Part shown: in pieces, positions 24,187-33,483 of the stretch
How the letters are laid out: the number at the start of each line of letters is the position of its first letter
Numbering within the stretch: the stretch's first letter is position 1
NCBI RefSeq assembly: GCF_000159135.1
Contig: NZ_GG667520.1
Location: forward strand, 486,415-522,783
From: Corynebacterium striatum ATCC 6940
GTDB lineage: Bacteria > Actinomycetota > Actinomycetes > Mycobacteriales > Mycobacteriaceae
Direction of reading: 5' to 3'
DNA: 36,369 nt
The notes under the pieces: generated by a model
Told to the model about the DNA's origin: nothing
What the model saw: only the letters and a program-made list of their open reading frames with translations
Databases searched by the model: none
Translations under genes and position numbers: made by a program

Positions 24187-24723
24187 CTAGTGCGCGCTGG
24201 GGCGAGCTGCAGGGTCGAGGAAGGCATCCAGCACTTGCTGGGGGTTCTTCGTTGCGATGAGCCAGTAGGGCGTTGGGTCCTCAGGGTCATCGAGCACCAG
24301 CATGATGTGCTCGTCAATCCACCCATGCGTCACCAAGAATGCAGCCGGATCGAATTGGGGGCCGAGAGCGTTTCGGCGGGCGGTCTTCGGCACGATCATG
24401 GAGCGCTGGACGACGTCGTGTGGAAGCTGCGCATCTTTGATTGTCAGCCACCGAGTGCCATCGGTATCCTTTTCAACTTTGAGGACCGTGCCCGACCATG
24501 CGATGAGCACCCAAATGGCGATTGCGCTTAGTAGCACTGCGGGGATGATGACCCACCAGATGTTGCGGTTAAGGCTTACCGTCGCGGTAGTAATAGCCAC
24601 GACAAAGGCGGCCATCAGCCAGAAATACCAGGGTACCCACTGGCGCTCTTTGTAAAGGATCTCTGGGGCGGCGGCTGCAGAGCCGCTGGCGGATGGGGAA
24701 GCGGAACCGGTATTCATAGACAC
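24187..24723 (-). CDS. DUF3093 family membrane protein
   Basis: A 178-aa protein. After a Ser/Ala-rich N-terminus, two hydrophobic helices (residues about 33-50 and 54-73) are followed by a globular cytoplasmic domain with HDVVQRSMIVPKTARRNALG and WIDEHIMLVLDDPEDPTPYW. That last segment, ending in YWLIATKNP, is typical of DUF3093. Function unknown. GTG 24723 lies 8 nt after a TAGACT box, suiting a leaderless start; ATG 24717 is the alternative. It diverges from dut, as in mycobacteria. Confidence 0.9.
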   Translation of the reverse strand: MSMNTGSASPSASGSAAAAPEILYKERQWVPWYFWLMAAFVVAITTATVSLNRNIWWVIIPAVLLSAIAIWVLIAWSGTVLKVEKDTDGTRWLTIKDAQLPHDVVQRSMIVPKTARRNALGPQFDPAAFLVTHGWIDEHIMLVLDDPEDPTPYWLIATKNPQQVLDAFLDPAARPSAH

Positions 24724-24731
24724 GGTCTGCC

Positions 24732-24737
24732 AGTCTA
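24732..24737 (-). promoter_or_regulatory. Putative -10 box TAGACT for the DUF3093 gene
   Basis: TAGACT on the minus strand ends 8 nt before GTG 24723. Confidence 0.5.
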
Positions 24738-24781
24738 GTCGCTGCCTTCACGTTGTAGTGAAGCGACCATTTAGAGCACGG

Positions 24782-24787
24782 TAGGCT
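24782..24787 (+). promoter_or_regulatory. Putative -10 box TAGGCT for dut
   Basis: TAGGCT is followed by 7 nt and then GTG 24795, without room for a normal ribosome-binding site. Confidence 0.55.
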
Positions 24788-24794
24788 GGGGCAG

Positions 24795-25268
24795 GTGAAT
24801 GAGACCAACCCGATTATTGATCCTGTAAGTCCTTTCGGTCCCGTGAGGGTGCACCGCTTGGATAAAGACTTGCCTTTGCCGCACCGCGCGCATAGGGGCG
24901 ATGCTGGCGCAGACCTGTGCGCAGCGGAAACCGTAGACATCGCTCCCGGCGAGCGGGTTCTGGTGGGCACTGGTATTGCAATCGCCTTGCCGCTCGGCAC
25001 CGTGGGGCTAATCCACCCACGCTCTGGTCTTGGCGCCAAGCATGGAATTTCTGTGGTGAATACACCGGGCACCGTCGATGCTGATTATCGTGGCGAAATT
25101 AAAGTGTGTCTGATTAATCACGACCTACATGAGACTTTTCACGTTGAGCGCGGCATGCGTATCGCTCAATTGCTTGTCCAGCGTGTTGAGCTCGTCGACT
25201 TTGTCGAGGTGGACGAACTTGACGAAACCGTCCGGGGAGCCGCAGGATATGGCTCGACAGGCGTCTAG
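24795..25268 (+). CDS. dut: Deoxyuridine 5'-triphosphate nucleotidohydrolase
   Basis: Hydrolyses dUTP to dUMP and diphosphate, keeping uracil out of DNA and supplying thymidylate synthesis. The 157-aa trimeric dUTPase shows all five motifs: GDAGADLCA (I), [11 protein letters not shown] (II), [14 protein letters not shown] (III), RIAQLL (IV) and [10 protein letters not shown] (V). The GTG start lies 7 nt after a TAGGCT box. The DUF3710 gene follows 58 bp downstream. Confidence 0.96.
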   Translation: MNETNPIIDPVSPFGPVRVHRLDKDLPLPHRAHRGDAGADLCAAETVDIAPGERVLVGTGIAIALPLGTVGLIHPRSGLGAKHGISVVNTPGTVDADYRGEIKVCLINHDLHETFHVERGMRIAQLLVQRVELVDFVEVDELDETVRGAAGYGSTGV

Positions 25269-25326
25269 ACTCGCTTCATAAACATCAACCGCTAATTAAG
25301 AGTTTCAAGTTCGGAGAAAAACAGCT

Positions 25327-26232
25327 ATGTGGCCGTTTTCTAAGAAAAAGTCTGAAGACCAAGAAGTTAAGGACCAAGAAGTTAAGGACGCCGAGCAAGT
25401 AGGCGCTGCTGGCAGCCCTGCTAGCACAGGGCACACTAGCCGCGCAGAAGATGCCCAAGCTGGCGCTGCGGCTGCGGCTTCTCAGGCTGAGTTCACGGCT
25501 TTTAGCATCGACCATGACGCCGTTAACGGTGACTCTGGCCCCTTTGACGGCGATTCTGTAAAAATCGAAGAGTTCGATTTCACTGATTTCTCCGTCGGAA
25601 TCCTAGATCTGGGTTCTATGCGCATTCCTCTGCCAAAGGGGAGTCAGGTGCAGGTGGAGATGGGCGAGCAAGGCCCGAAGATGCTGCACATCGTCACCGA
25701 ATTCGGCCGCATGACGCCGGTTGCTTTCGCCGCCCCACGCAAGCCAGGGCAATGGGCAGAATCTGCTGTTGACATTGTCGAAGGGCTGACCCGAGATGGA
25801 TTTACAGCCCACCCAGAAAACGGCCCATGGGGAACAGAAGTTGTGGGCACAAACCCGAACGGTGAAATCCGCATTATTGGTGTTGATGGCCCACGCTGGA
25901 TGTACCGTCTAACTTTGGCAGCGCCTGCTGGAAAGCAAGAGGAGCTCGCCGCACTAGGGCGCGAGGTCTTTGCCCGTACCTTCGTCTACCGTGGCGAGAA
26001 CCCAGTTCTGGCGGGTAGTTCGCTGCCAGTGACCTTGCCGCAGCAATTAGCGGAGCAAGTACAAACCGCCATGCAGCAGCGTGCGGAAGGCGGAAGTGCC
26101 CCGGCTTCCGGCGCGCCTGGATCTGCTGATGCGGCAAACTCGGCGGCAGCTCGTGATGAAGCAGAAGCGAAGGCTCAGATCAACGATTTGAATAAAGAGA
26201 CCGCTGCGCAGGACAATAGCGACGATAAATAA
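25327..26232 (+). CDS. DUF3710 family protein
   Basis: A 301-aa protein of unknown function, conserved downstream of dut in actinobacteria. A charged N-terminus (MWPFSKKKSED, with a duplicated DQEVK) is followed by a low-complexity Ala-rich linker. The DUF3710 core runs from about residue 85 to 225, including LDLGSMRIPLPKGSQVQVE and a DGPRWMYRLTLAAPAG segment. The C-terminal 70 residues are Ala/Ser-rich and probably disordered. No membrane segment. GGAG upstream of ATG 25327 supports the start. Confidence 0.9.
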   Translation: MWPFSKKKSEDQEVKDQEVKDAEQVGAAGSPASTGHTSRAEDAQAGAAAAASQAEFTAFSIDHDAVNGDSGPFDGDSVKIEEFDFTDFSVGILDLGSMRIPLPKGSQVQVEMGEQGPKMLHIVTEFGRMTPVAFAAPRKPGQWAESAVDIVEGLTRDGFTAHPENGPWGTEVVGTNPNGEIRIIGVDGPRWMYRLTLAAPAGKQEELAALGREVFARTFVYRGENPVLAGSSLPVTLPQQLAEQVQTAMQQRAEGGSAPASGAPGSADAANSAAARDEAEAKAQINDLNKETAAQDNSDDK

Positions 26233-26279
26233 TTGCGTCCCTATCCATCCCTACAGCACTTCATCGAAGTAGTGCTTTG

Positions 26280-27011
26280 ATGAGCGGTGGATACATAGAC
26301 AAGAAAGCCGACGTGACGAACCCACAAAGCCATTCAGCCACCCCGACTGAACAAGAAGAAGTAGAGCCGACACTGCTGGAGCAGATGGGAGGCCTATCGG
26401 GACTTGTCTCAGCGACACTTCCGGTTGTTGTCCTTATCCCTGTCAATAACGTGTGGGGTCTGGGCCCAGCGTTGCTGGCTGCTCTCGGCGTCGCAGTGCT
26501 TATTGCGGTTTGGCGAATCATCCGTAAAGAGACGCTGCAGCCGGCTATCTCAGGTCTGTTGGGCGTAGGCATCTGCGCCGCAATCGCGTGGTTTACTGGT
26601 GACGCTAAGGGCTACTTCCTCTATGGCATCTGGATGTCGCTTGTACTTTTCGTCGTTGCGGCAGCTTCCATTTTGCTGCGCTGGCCGCTCGTTGGCGTCA
26701 TTTGGAAAGGCATAAACGGCGAGGACATGCGCTGGCGCACTGTTGTAAAGGCGCGACGTTCCTATGCCATTGCTACGGCCGGTTGGGCCGTGATTTTCCT
26801 CGCGCGATTCCTCGTGCAGAACGCCATTTACAACGCTGACAACACCACCGCTTTGGGCGTGGTCCGCATCCTTATGGGATGGCCCCTGACCGGTTTGGTC
26901 ACCATCCTCACGATTTGGATGGTGCGCCGCGCCAACGCCGCAGTTGAGGAAGCCTCCCCCTCTGAGAGCGAAACTGCCCAAGAAACCATTCAGGAGAAGG
27001 TCGATGACTAG
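26280..27011 (+). CDS. DUF3159 family membrane protein
   Basis: A 243-aa integral membrane protein with about six hydrophobic segments. It carries family features such as LLEQMGGLSGLVSATLPVVV near the start and the central IRKETLQPAISGLLGVGICA. Function unknown; the gene follows DUF3710 in this locus across actinobacteria. The start is uncertain: ATG 26280 directly follows a short inverted repeat (AGCACT/AGTGCT at 26255-26276), and GTG 26313 would give 232 residues without loss of conserved sequence. Its end overlaps the next gene by 8 nt. Confidence 0.88.
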   Translation: MSGGYIDKKADVTNPQSHSATPTEQEEVEPTLLEQMGGLSGLVSATLPVVVLIPVNNVWGLGPALLAALGVAVLIAVWRIIRKETLQPAISGLLGVGICAAIAWFTGDAKGYFLYGIWMSLVLFVVAAASILLRWPLVGVIWKGINGEDMRWRTVVKARRSYAIATAGWAVIFLARFLVQNAIYNADNTTALGVVRILMGWPLTGLVTILTIWMVRRANAAVEEASPSESETAQETIQEKVDD

Positions 27012-28317
27012 CCCGCACACGCACTCGGAGTTCCACGAATCCGAATCTGGCCCCTCTAAAGGTGAAGAACTCCTCTTAGGCGTCGAGCGTATGGCGCACG
27101 GTGGCGTGGGCCTGGCGCACGCTGAGGATGGTCGCGTGGTCTTTGTTCCAGGAGCTTTCCCTGGCGATAAAGTCCGGGTAGTGGCTAGGAAGGTCAAGAA
27201 ATCCTTCATTGACTCCCAGTTAGTGGACATTGTTGAAGCTGGTCCATTGCGCGTCGCGTCCAGCTGCCCAGCGGCCGCGCGCGGGGCGGGATGCTGTGAT
27301 TTTCACGAACTCGACCCATCCAAAGAGGCGGAAATCAAAGTCGAGGTCTTGATCGATCAGCTTCGTCGCGTGGCCAAGCTCGATGACTCCGAGCTAGCCG
27401 CATTAGACGTCGTGGCCCAGGAACTTAGCCCGCAGCGCGGATGGCGCACGCGCGTCAGGCTCGGCGTCGACAAGCAAGGGTGCGCTGGATTGCGGAAGAA
27501 ATCTTCCACCGAACTCGTCACCGACGTTGCGTGCACCCAACTGGTGCCGGGCCTTGTGGATGGCATCGTGGGAGCCGATGCTCGTCGTTTCACCCCGGGG
27601 GCTGAAGTTATTGTAGTCATCGACAGTGCTGGTAACCGCCACGTAGTCGAATCCCGTCGTGCCCCGCGTGGGCGCCGCGTGGAAACCGTCCTAGACGTTG
27701 TCGAGGGCTCCGGCGACGTCGTGCAAGCCGCTGACGGCCATGAATTCCGCTTTCCCGCGACAGCTTTTTGGCAGGCACACACCAGCGCCCCAGATTCTTA
27801 CACGCAACTCGTTCGTGACTGGCTGACTGACAGCAGTGCAGATCCGGCCATGCCAGCAGTGGCATGGGATCTCTACGGCGGCGTGGGCCTGTTTGTACCG
27901 GCGCTGCATGATGCACTTGCAGATACCGCATCGCTTGGGCGGCCCCAGGCGCAGGCGCCGAAGATCTACTCTGTGGATTATTCGCCGGCAGCGGCCGCAC
28001 ATACGCAGGAAAGCCTCGCTGCTTACGACGTCTCTTTCCGTAACGCAAAGGTGGAGGCCTGTGCGGCACAACTGCCTGCACCGGGCTACGTAGTCCTTGA
28101 CCCGCCCCGAACGGGCGCCGGGGATGAGGTTGTCTTAGCGGTGGCGCAGGCGGGGCCGCGTAGCGTTGTGCACGTCGGTTGCGATCCAGCCACCTTTGCA
28201 CGCGACCTCAAAGCATGGAAAGAAGCTGGTTACGCGCTGAAGCGGTTGACCATGGTAAACGCCTTTCCTGGCACGCACCACTTTGAAACCATGGCGCTGC
28301 TGCAGCCTGCCTCCTAA
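27004..28317 (+). CDS. TrmA/RlmCD-family RNA (uracil-5) methyltransferase
   Basis: A 437-aa class I SAM-dependent methyltransferase that would form 5-methyluridine in tRNA or rRNA. An N-terminal TRAM domain (about 22-80, GGVGLAHAEDGRVVFVPGAF) binds RNA. The catalytic domain has DLYGGVGLF (SAM binding), VLDPPRTG (active site) and the catalytic Cys in VHVGCDPATFARDL. The iron-sulphur Cys spacing is unusual: CPAAARGAGCCD instead of the CxxC-type arrangement. AGGAGAAGG before ATG 27004 decides the start, which overlaps the DUF3159 stop. The modified base and RNA cannot be assigned. Confidence 0.9.
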   Translation: MTSPHTHSEFHESESGPSKGEELLLGVERMAHGGVGLAHAEDGRVVFVPGAFPGDKVRVVARKVKKSFIDSQLVDIVEAGPLRVASSCPAAARGAGCCDFHELDPSKEAEIKVEVLIDQLRRVAKLDDSELAALDVVAQELSPQRGWRTRVRLGVDKQGCAGLRKKSSTELVTDVACTQLVPGLVDGIVGADARRFTPGAEVIVVIDSAGNRHVVESRRAPRGRRVETVLDVVEGSGDVVQAADGHEFRFPATAFWQAHTSAPDSYTQLVRDWLTDSSADPAMPAVAWDLYGGVGLFVPALHDALADTASLGRPQAQAPKIYSVDYSPAAAAHTQESLAAYDVSFRNAKVEACAAQLPAPGYVVLDPPRTGAGDEVVLAVAQAGPRSVVHVGCDPATFARDLKAWKEAGYALKRLTMVNAFPGTHHFETMALLQPAS

Positions 28318-28421
28318 GGAGGGGCGCTCGCCACGCATATCGTTGCGCGGCGCGGGCAAGATCTGGGGAAGAATAGGAAACTTCGTCTCAGAAGGATTGC
28401 CGTCCGCGGACCGCGAACGGG

Positions 28422-28427
28422 TACGGT
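28422..28427 (+). promoter_or_regulatory. Putative -10 box TACGGT for dxs
   Basis: TACGGT lies 43 nt before the dxs ATG; a strong ribosome-binding site (AAGGAGAAGAAGG) follows in the leader, unlike the leaderless genes nearby. Confidence 0.4.
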
Positions 28428-28470
28428 AGTAAAGAACAAGAACTGACAAGAAGGAGAAGAAGGCCGCTCC

Positions 28471-30408
28471 ATGACCATTCTGGATTCCATTGCGTCGCCT
28501 CGCGATTTGAAGGCTCTCTCCCCAGCTCAACTGACCCAGTTGGCTGGTGAAATTCGTCAACGTCTGATTGAAAAGGTTTCGGTTACCGGTGGTCACCTCG
28601 GACCCAATCTCGGCGTGGTGGAACTTACTGTGGCTATGCACCGGGTGTTTGATTCCCCGCGTGATGCGATCGTCTTCGACACCTCCCACCAGTCATACGT
28701 GCACAAGATGCTTACGGGGCGTGTGGGTAAGTTCGATACCCTGCGTCAAAAGGACGGTCTTTCTGGCTACACCGATCGCGGCGAATCCGAGCATGACTGG
28801 ACTGAGTCTTCGCATGCTTCGGCTGCGCTGTCCACGATCGACGGTTTGTCTAAGGCTTTCAAGATTAAGGGCCAGTCCCACCGCAATGCTGTGGCAGTGG
28901 TGGGCGACGGTGCCCTCACCGGCGGGATGTGCTGGGAGGCCTTGAACAACATCTCGGCAGATAAAGAACGCAATGCGGTCATCATCGTCAACGACAATGG
29001 CCGTTCCTATTCGCCGACTATCGGTGGTCTTTCTGAAAACCTCGGTCGCATCCGCGCGCAGCATGGATACGACGAGATCATGGCACAGGGCAAGAAGCGC
29101 CTGAAGTCAATGGGTTGGGTTGGCGAGCGTACTTTCGACGCCCTCCATGCCATCAAGGACGGCGTGAAGTCGACCGTGATGCCCACGGAGATGTTCCCGG
29201 AGCTTGGCATCAAGTATGTCGGACCGATCAACGGTCACGACATTGATGCACTTGTGCGCGCGTTGTCCTATGCACGCGATTATGACGGCCCGATCATCGT
29301 CCACACGGTGACGGAGAAGGGCCATGGCTTTGCGCCGGCCGTCAACGAGCCAAAAGACCAGATGCACTCCACAGGCGCCATCGACCCGGTTACGGGCGTG
29401 GCCAAGGGGCAAAAGCAGCCTGGCTGGACCGCTGCTTTTTCTGAGGAACTCATCAAGGCTGGGCAGCAGCGTGATGACATTGTGGCGATTACTGCTGCTA
29501 TGGCGGGCCCCACAGGCCTGGCACCGTTCGAGGAGCGTTTCCCTGAGCGTTTCTTCGACGTCGGTATAGCTGAGCAGCACGCCATGACGTCTGCTTCCGG
29601 TCTAGCGTTGGCAGGAATGCACCCTGTCGTGGCTATCTATTCCACGTTCCTCAACCGCGCGGTGGACCAGGTCATCATGGACATAGCGTTGCTGAAGCTG
29701 CCTGTGACTATCGTCCTTGACCGCGCCGGTGTGACCGGCTCTGACGGCCCTTCGCACAACGGTGTGTGGGACATGGCGCTGATGAGCATCGTTCCTGGCA
29801 TGCGCATTGCTGCGCCTCGCGACGGCGCACGTCTGCGTGAGCTCTTCCACGAGGCGATTGACGTCAACGACGGCCCCACCGTGGTGCGCTTCCCGAAGGG
29901 CAACCTGCTTGACGATATCGAGGCAGTAGACCAGCTCGCCGATGGCGTGGATATCATCCACTACAACGATTCTCGTGATGCGAAGGACGCGGATCCCGCG
30001 GCCGCGGAGACTCCCGACGTCTTGATTGTTGCTATTGGCGCTATGAGCACGCGCTCGAAGAACGCAGCACAGCTTCTGGAGGAACGCGGCTACAACGTGA
30101 CAGTTGCTGATCCGCGCTGGGTTGTCCCGGTTCCGCAGTCCTTGGTTGGCCTTGCCGCTGACCACGACCTGGTGGTGACGGTTGAGGACGGCATTATTCG
30201 GGGCGGTATTGGCTCTATGATCGCGGAGGCTCTCGACGCCGCCGAGGTAGATACGCCGGTGCGCCGCATGGGCGTGGCCAACTACTTCCCGCGTCACGCA
30301 AGCCGCGGTGAGGTGCTGGAAGAAAACAACCTGACACCTGACGCGATTGCCGACGCCATCGAGGAGTGGGTTGGTGGCATTAGCGCTGACGAAGTGGAAC
30401 AGGACTAA
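28471..30408 (+). CDS. dxs: 1-deoxy-D-xylulose-5-phosphate synthase
   Basis: Condenses pyruvate and glyceraldehyde 3-phosphate to 1-deoxyxylulose 5-phosphate, the first step of the MEP isoprenoid pathway (decaprenyl phosphate for wall synthesis, menaquinone, carotenoids). The 645-aa thiamine-diphosphate enzyme shows [15 protein letters not shown] (39-53), [16 protein letters not shown], the TPP motif [17 protein letters not shown], the glutamate of [14 protein letters not shown], and [15 protein letters not shown]. Length is usual. It converges on the RNase D gene with only 11 bp between stops, so no room for a separate terminator. Confidence 0.97.
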   Translation: MTILDSIASPRDLKALSPAQLTQLAGEIRQRLIEKVSVTGGHLGPNLGVVELTVAMHRVFDSPRDAIVFDTSHQSYVHKMLTGRVGKFDTLRQKDGLSGYTDRGESEHDWTESSHASAALSTIDGLSKAFKIKGQSHRNAVAVVGDGALTGGMCWEALNNISADKERNAVIIVNDNGRSYSPTIGGLSENLGRIRAQHGYDEIMAQGKKRLKSMGWVGERTFDALHAIKDGVKSTVMPTEMFPELGIKYVGPINGHDIDALVRALSYARDYDGPIIVHTVTEKGHGFAPAVNEPKDQMHSTGAIDPVTGVAKGQKQPGWTAAFSEELIKAGQQRDDIVAITAAMAGPTGLAPFEERFPERFFDVGIAEQHAMTSASGLALAGMHPVVAIYSTFLNRAVDQVIMDIALLKLPVTIVLDRAGVTGSDGPSHNGVWDMALMSIVPGMRIAAPRDGARLRELFHEAIDVNDGPTVVRFPKGNLLDDIEAVDQLADGVDIIHYNDSRDAKDADPAAAETPDVLIVAIGAMSTRSKNAAQLLEERGYNVTVADPRWVVPVPQSLVGLAADHDLVVTVEDGIIRGGIGSMIAEALDAAEVDTPVRRMGVANYFPRHASRGEVLEENNLTPDAIADAIEEWVGGISADEVEQD

Positions 30409-30419
30409 CTAGCCCCCGC

Positions 30420-31664
30420 TTAGCCGGCGTAGACGAGTCCTTCTTCCAGAATCGGTTGGAGGAGCTCAATCTGCCATTCACGGACGCCTTCATCGCGCAG
30501 GAAGGGGGCGATATCCTGTGGCCCTTTTATCATTCCGCCCACGGAACCAGGCTTTTTCGCTTTCGGTGGACAACCAGCTGCCCATACAACTGCGCGGAGC
30601 GTGGCTGGTTTCAAGATGAGTTCCCAGGGCATGGCGACCTCGTCGCCGAGGTCCTCGCACTCCTCGCGGAGGTTTTGGAAAACCTCCCACAGTTCCGGGT
30701 AATCCTTAGCCCAGATAGTCTTCGACGGGACCTGGGAGATCGTTCGCTGCTGGCGCGGCCAATCCTGGGGGTCGAGTGCGCGGGCTTTGTTCACGACATC
30801 AAACCACTGCAGCGCGGAGCCAGAACGCTTCCTCGGAATACCTTTGATGCGAGCAAACTGTTGCGGTGAATCTGGCAGTGTCCGTGCAATATCAATGAGC
30901 ACGCGGTGCGGCAGAACTCTATTCGGCGCGGTATCTGTGGAACGGGCAATGGACTCGCGGCGCGTCCACAGAGCCTTTGCTACGGCTAATTGCTCGCCGG
31001 TTCTCAGGGAGGACAGCCCCTTCAACCCGCGCCAGGTTCGCTCGGTTGGCTCGGTGACACCTGCGTAGTCATCCACCATCGCGGCGAATTCTTCATAGGC
31101 CCAACCTAGTTTGTCCTCTTCGGCCAGAATGTCACGCAGCGCCTCTGCCAGCTCGAGCAGCAACTCGACGTCCAGAGCCGCATAGGCGCGAAGGTTGGGG
31201 GAAAGCTTGGGCGCTGACCAGTCAGAATCGCCGTAACCTTTCTCAAGCTCGACGTCGAAAAGCTCAAGAATCATTGCGCCCAGGTTGGGGTGGGCGAAGT
31301 CGGCCATGCGCGCGGCCAATTCCGTGTCGAACAAGGTTCCTGGATACAGGCCGAGCCACGCCAGACTGGGAAGATCAGAGGGCGCTGCGTGCACGACCCA
31401 ATCCTGATCGTTGATTACGGGCGCTAGCGCGGCGCTCAACTCGCTGCGCTTGCCTTCCGGGGCGAAGAGGAAGGTACCGGCGCCAGCGCGGCGGATTTGA
31501 ATCAGAAAGGCGCGGTCATCAAAGCGATACGAGGATGCTCGCTCAGTGTCGATTGCAAACGGACCAGTGCCCCTGCTTAGGGCGGCAGTAGCGCTGGCAA
31601 ATTCTGCCGGGCTACGAAGTACCTCGGGAATTCCGTCTTGAGGTTGGGTCCGCAATTCAGTCAT
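30420..31664 (-). CDS. rnd: Ribonuclease D (DEDD exonuclease with HRDC domain)
   Basis: A 3'-5' exoribonuclease for tRNA and other RNA maturation, 414 aa. The DEDD residues are in FAIDTERAS (36-44), HAAPSDLPSL and YAALDVELLL. An HRDC domain follows (LKGLSSLRTGEQLAVAKALW). A second HRDC-like C-terminal region typical of the actinobacterial family extends to the end. ATG 31664 lies 6 nt after a TAGGCT box. It corresponds in position to M. tuberculosis Rv2681. Confidence 0.92.
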   Translation of the reverse strand: MTELRTQPQDGIPEVLRSPAEFASATAALSRGTGPFAIDTERASSYRFDDRAFLIQIRRAGAGTFLFAPEGKRSELSAALAPVINDQDWVVHAAPSDLPSLAWLGLYPGTLFDTELAARMADFAHPNLGAMILELFDVELEKGYGDSDWSAPKLSPNLRAYAALDVELLLELAEALRDILAEEDKLGWAYEEFAAMVDDYAGVTEPTERTWRGLKGLSSLRTGEQLAVAKALWTRRESIARSTDTAPNRVLPHRVLIDIARTLPDSPQQFARIKGIPRKRSGSALQWFDVVNKARALDPQDWPRQQRTISQVPSKTIWAKDYPELWEVFQNLREECEDLGDEVAMPWELILKPATLRAVVWAAGCPPKAKKPGSVGGMIKGPQDIAPFLRDEGVREWQIELLQPILEEGLVYAG

Positions 31665-31670
31665 GATTGC

Positions 31671-31676
31671 AGCCTA
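31671..31676 (-). promoter_or_regulatory. Putative -10 box TAGGCT for the RNase D gene
   Basis: TAGGCT on the minus strand with six bases (GCAATC) to ATG 31664; no ribosome-binding site. Confidence 0.55.
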
Positions 31677-31764
31677 CAAGGCAATGGGCACCACGGCGAT
31701 AACCAAGGTGCCTATGTGGCGCAAATGTGCGCAGCTGCAGTCAAGCTCCGGGGGAGAAAAGCGT

Positions 31765-32433
31765 TTAGCGGCTCAGCTCCGTGACACCCTCAGGTGGAAG
31801 GCCAGCCACGTTGGCCAGGACCTGTGCGAAAGCCTCGACATGAGGTGCTAGGTCTAGGCCTTCAGCAGTCCAGGAAGCACGCATCTCGAGCTGGTATGCG
31901 CGGGGCGGGCCGCCGATTTCGCCAAAGCGTACGGAAGCCGTGGAGGTCACCGTACCGCCGAGGTTGGTGTGTGTTGCACCGTTGGACTCCATGGCCTCGT
32001 TCAGCCATTCCCACGCGACGTCGGGAAGCAGCGGATCGCCCGCTACTGCGTCATCCATGTCGGCCTGGATATAAGCCACCAGGCGCATAGCGCCTTCCCA
32101 GGCCTCCTCGGCGCCGGGATCATGGAGGAGAATGAGTCGGCCAAAAGCATCGCCGTCGCTGTCAGTAGGGACAATATCGACGTCCGAATCTTGTGCGTCG
32201 CCAACTTCTAGTCCGATGGCGTGGCTGTACGGAGCGAGGCGCTGTGGTGGGCGGATTGTTCCCAGCGTGATTTCGGGGCGAAGGCGAGCCGCATGCATGG
32301 ACTCAACGGCGGCGTTGAATACTGCCGGGGTGGTGTCCGCTTCAGATGCGGAAGAAGCTTTGGCGGCGGCGTGCTCGTGCAGGCTTGTCGGTGCGCCTGC
32401 AAGGTTGCTCGAAGTTACGTCGGAATTGCTCAC
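31765..32433 (-). CDS. DUF3000 family protein
   Basis: A 222-aa soluble protein of unknown function. The DUF3000 core starts at FNAAVESMHAARLRPEITLG with PPQRLAPYSHAIGLEV, GRLILLHDPGAEEAWEG, and RAYQLEMRASWTAEGLDLAP near the end. The family sits beside the RNase D gene throughout actinobacteria, so the two may act together. GTG 32433 is chosen; a TTG at 32442 in the same frame touches the likely -10 sequence and cannot be the start if that box is real. 100 bp separate it from the RNase D gene downstream. Confidence 0.88.
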   Translation of the reverse strand: MSNSDVTSSNLAGAPTSLHEHAAAKASSASEADTTPAVFNAAVESMHAARLRPEITLGTIRPPQRLAPYSHAIGLEVGDAQDSDVDIVPTDSDGDAFGRLILLHDPGAEEAWEGAMRLVAYIQADMDDAVAGDPLLPDVAWEWLNEAMESNGATHTNLGGTVTSTASVRFGEIGGPPRAYQLEMRASWTAEGLDLAPHVEAFAQVLANVAGLPPEGVTELSR

Positions 32434-32442
32434 GTCGTTCAA

Positions 32443-32448
32443 GCTATA
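32443..32448 (-). promoter_or_regulatory. Putative -10 box TATAGC for the DUF3000 gene
   Basis: TATAGC on the minus strand is 9 nt before GTG 32433, leaving at most a very short leader. Confidence 0.35.
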
Positions 32449-32575
32449 GTTTTCCAGCCGGTAGAGGGCGAAGGCGCGCCGTAGCGGGATGGGCTGGCAG
32501 GCAATTTTTGCAGGGAAGTTGGCTATGTTTCAGCTACTAACTGAGGGAAAGATGGAAATAGGGCTTTATCCAACT

Positions 32576-32581
32576 TATGAT
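32576..32581 (+). promoter_or_regulatory. Putative -10 box TATGAT for hemQ
   Basis: TATGAT, 82 nt before the hemQ start, is the best promoter match in the divergent gap and would give a transcript carrying the leader hairpin at 32597-32625. Confidence 0.4.
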
Positions 32582-32596
32582 GGATGGGTATCTAGT

Positions 32597-32625
32597 TCTC
32601 TTTGGGGTCTCGCCCCATAAAGAGA
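32597..32625 (+). promoter_or_regulatory. Hairpin in the hemQ leader
   Basis: TCTCTTTGGGG (32597-32607) pairs with CCCC-AT-AAAGAGA (32613-32625), 11 bp with a two-base bulge and a 5-nt loop. No T-run follows, so it is not a plain terminator. It lies 38 nt before the start codon. Confidence 0.5.
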
Positions 32626-32663
32626 GCGCGAATCGCATCCATTTTCAAAGGAGAATGTCCACC

Positions 32664-33365
32664 ATGGCGAAGGTTAATTTCCAAGAGCTCAACTCTATGC
32701 AGCAGTACTCCCAGCATGCGGTATTCAAGGTAATCCCGGGTGCGCTGGGCACGGAGCGCGCGGAGATTGTTACCCAAGCGCAGGAGTTCTTCAAGAATCT
32801 CGAGGAAGAGGGCAAGCTCACCGTCCGAGGTATCTACGATCTCTCCGGCATGCGTGACTCTGCAGACTTTATGATTTGGTGGCACGCGGAGGAATTCGCA
32901 GACCTCCAGAAGGCATTTGCTGACTTCCGTCGTGAGACCACCCTGGGCCAGGTCTCTGAGGTCACTTGGGTAGGTAATGCACTGCACCGCCCAGCGGAGT
33001 TCAACAAGTCCCACCTGCCTTCCTTCATCATGGGTGAGGAACCTGGTGATTGGATCGCGGTCTACCCATTCGTGCGTTCCTACGATTGGTACACCATGGA
33101 TGAGGAAAAGCGTCGCCGCATTCTGATGGAGCATGGCATGCAGGCACGCGACTACCCTGACGTTCGCGCTAACACGGTTCCTTCCTTCGCGCTGGGTGAC
33201 TACGAGTGGATCCTCGCCTTCGAGGCGCCAGAGCTGCACCGCATCGTGGACCTGATGTACCTGATGCGCTACACCGAGGCTCGCCACTACGTGCGTGAGG
33301 AGATTCCTTTCCATACCGGCCGCCGTGTCAAGGATGTTGCTGAGCTCATCGCGGTTCTTCCTTAA
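32664..33365 (+). CDS. hemQ: Coproheme decarboxylase (hydrogen peroxide-dependent haem synthase)
   Basis: Catalyses the last step of the coproporphyrin-dependent haem route, converting coproheme to haem b. The 233-aa protein of the chlorite dismutase-like family shows Tyr134 (IAVYPFVRSYDWY), proximal His157 (ILMEHGMQ) and distal His117 (NKSHLPS), matching Tyr135, His158 and His118 of the C. diphtheriae enzyme with an offset of one. That match and AAAGGAG ten bases upstream favour ATG 32664 over ATG 32655 and over the longer open frame. The other hem genes usually near it in mycobacteria are not in the window. Confidence 0.95.
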   Translation: MAKVNFQELNSMQQYSQHAVFKVIPGALGTERAEIVTQAQEFFKNLEEEGKLTVRGIYDLSGMRDSADFMIWWHAEEFADLQKAFADFRRETTLGQVSEVTWVGNALHRPAEFNKSHLPSFIMGEEPGDWIAVYPFVRSYDWYTMDEEKRRRILMEHGMQARDYPDVRANTVPSFALGDYEWILAFEAPELHRIVDLMYLMRYTEARHYVREEIPFHTGRRVKDVAELIAVLP

Positions 33366-33400
33366 GGCGTTGGCCGCGAGAGCCACACTCTAAGCTGAGA

Positions 33401-33448
33401 AAAATCCGCTTTCTTCCCGGACAGTATCGGGGGAAGAAAGCGGATTTT
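33401..33448. terminator. Bidirectional terminator between hemQ and msrB
   Basis: AAAATCCGCTTTCTTCCC (33401-33418) and its exact complement (33431-33448) form an 18-bp stem with a 12-nt loop; A- and T-rich ends give U-tracts in both directions. Confidence 0.95.
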
Positions 33449-33483
33449 GTGGTTGTGATTGGTGGGCGCAACCTTGCAGTGCG

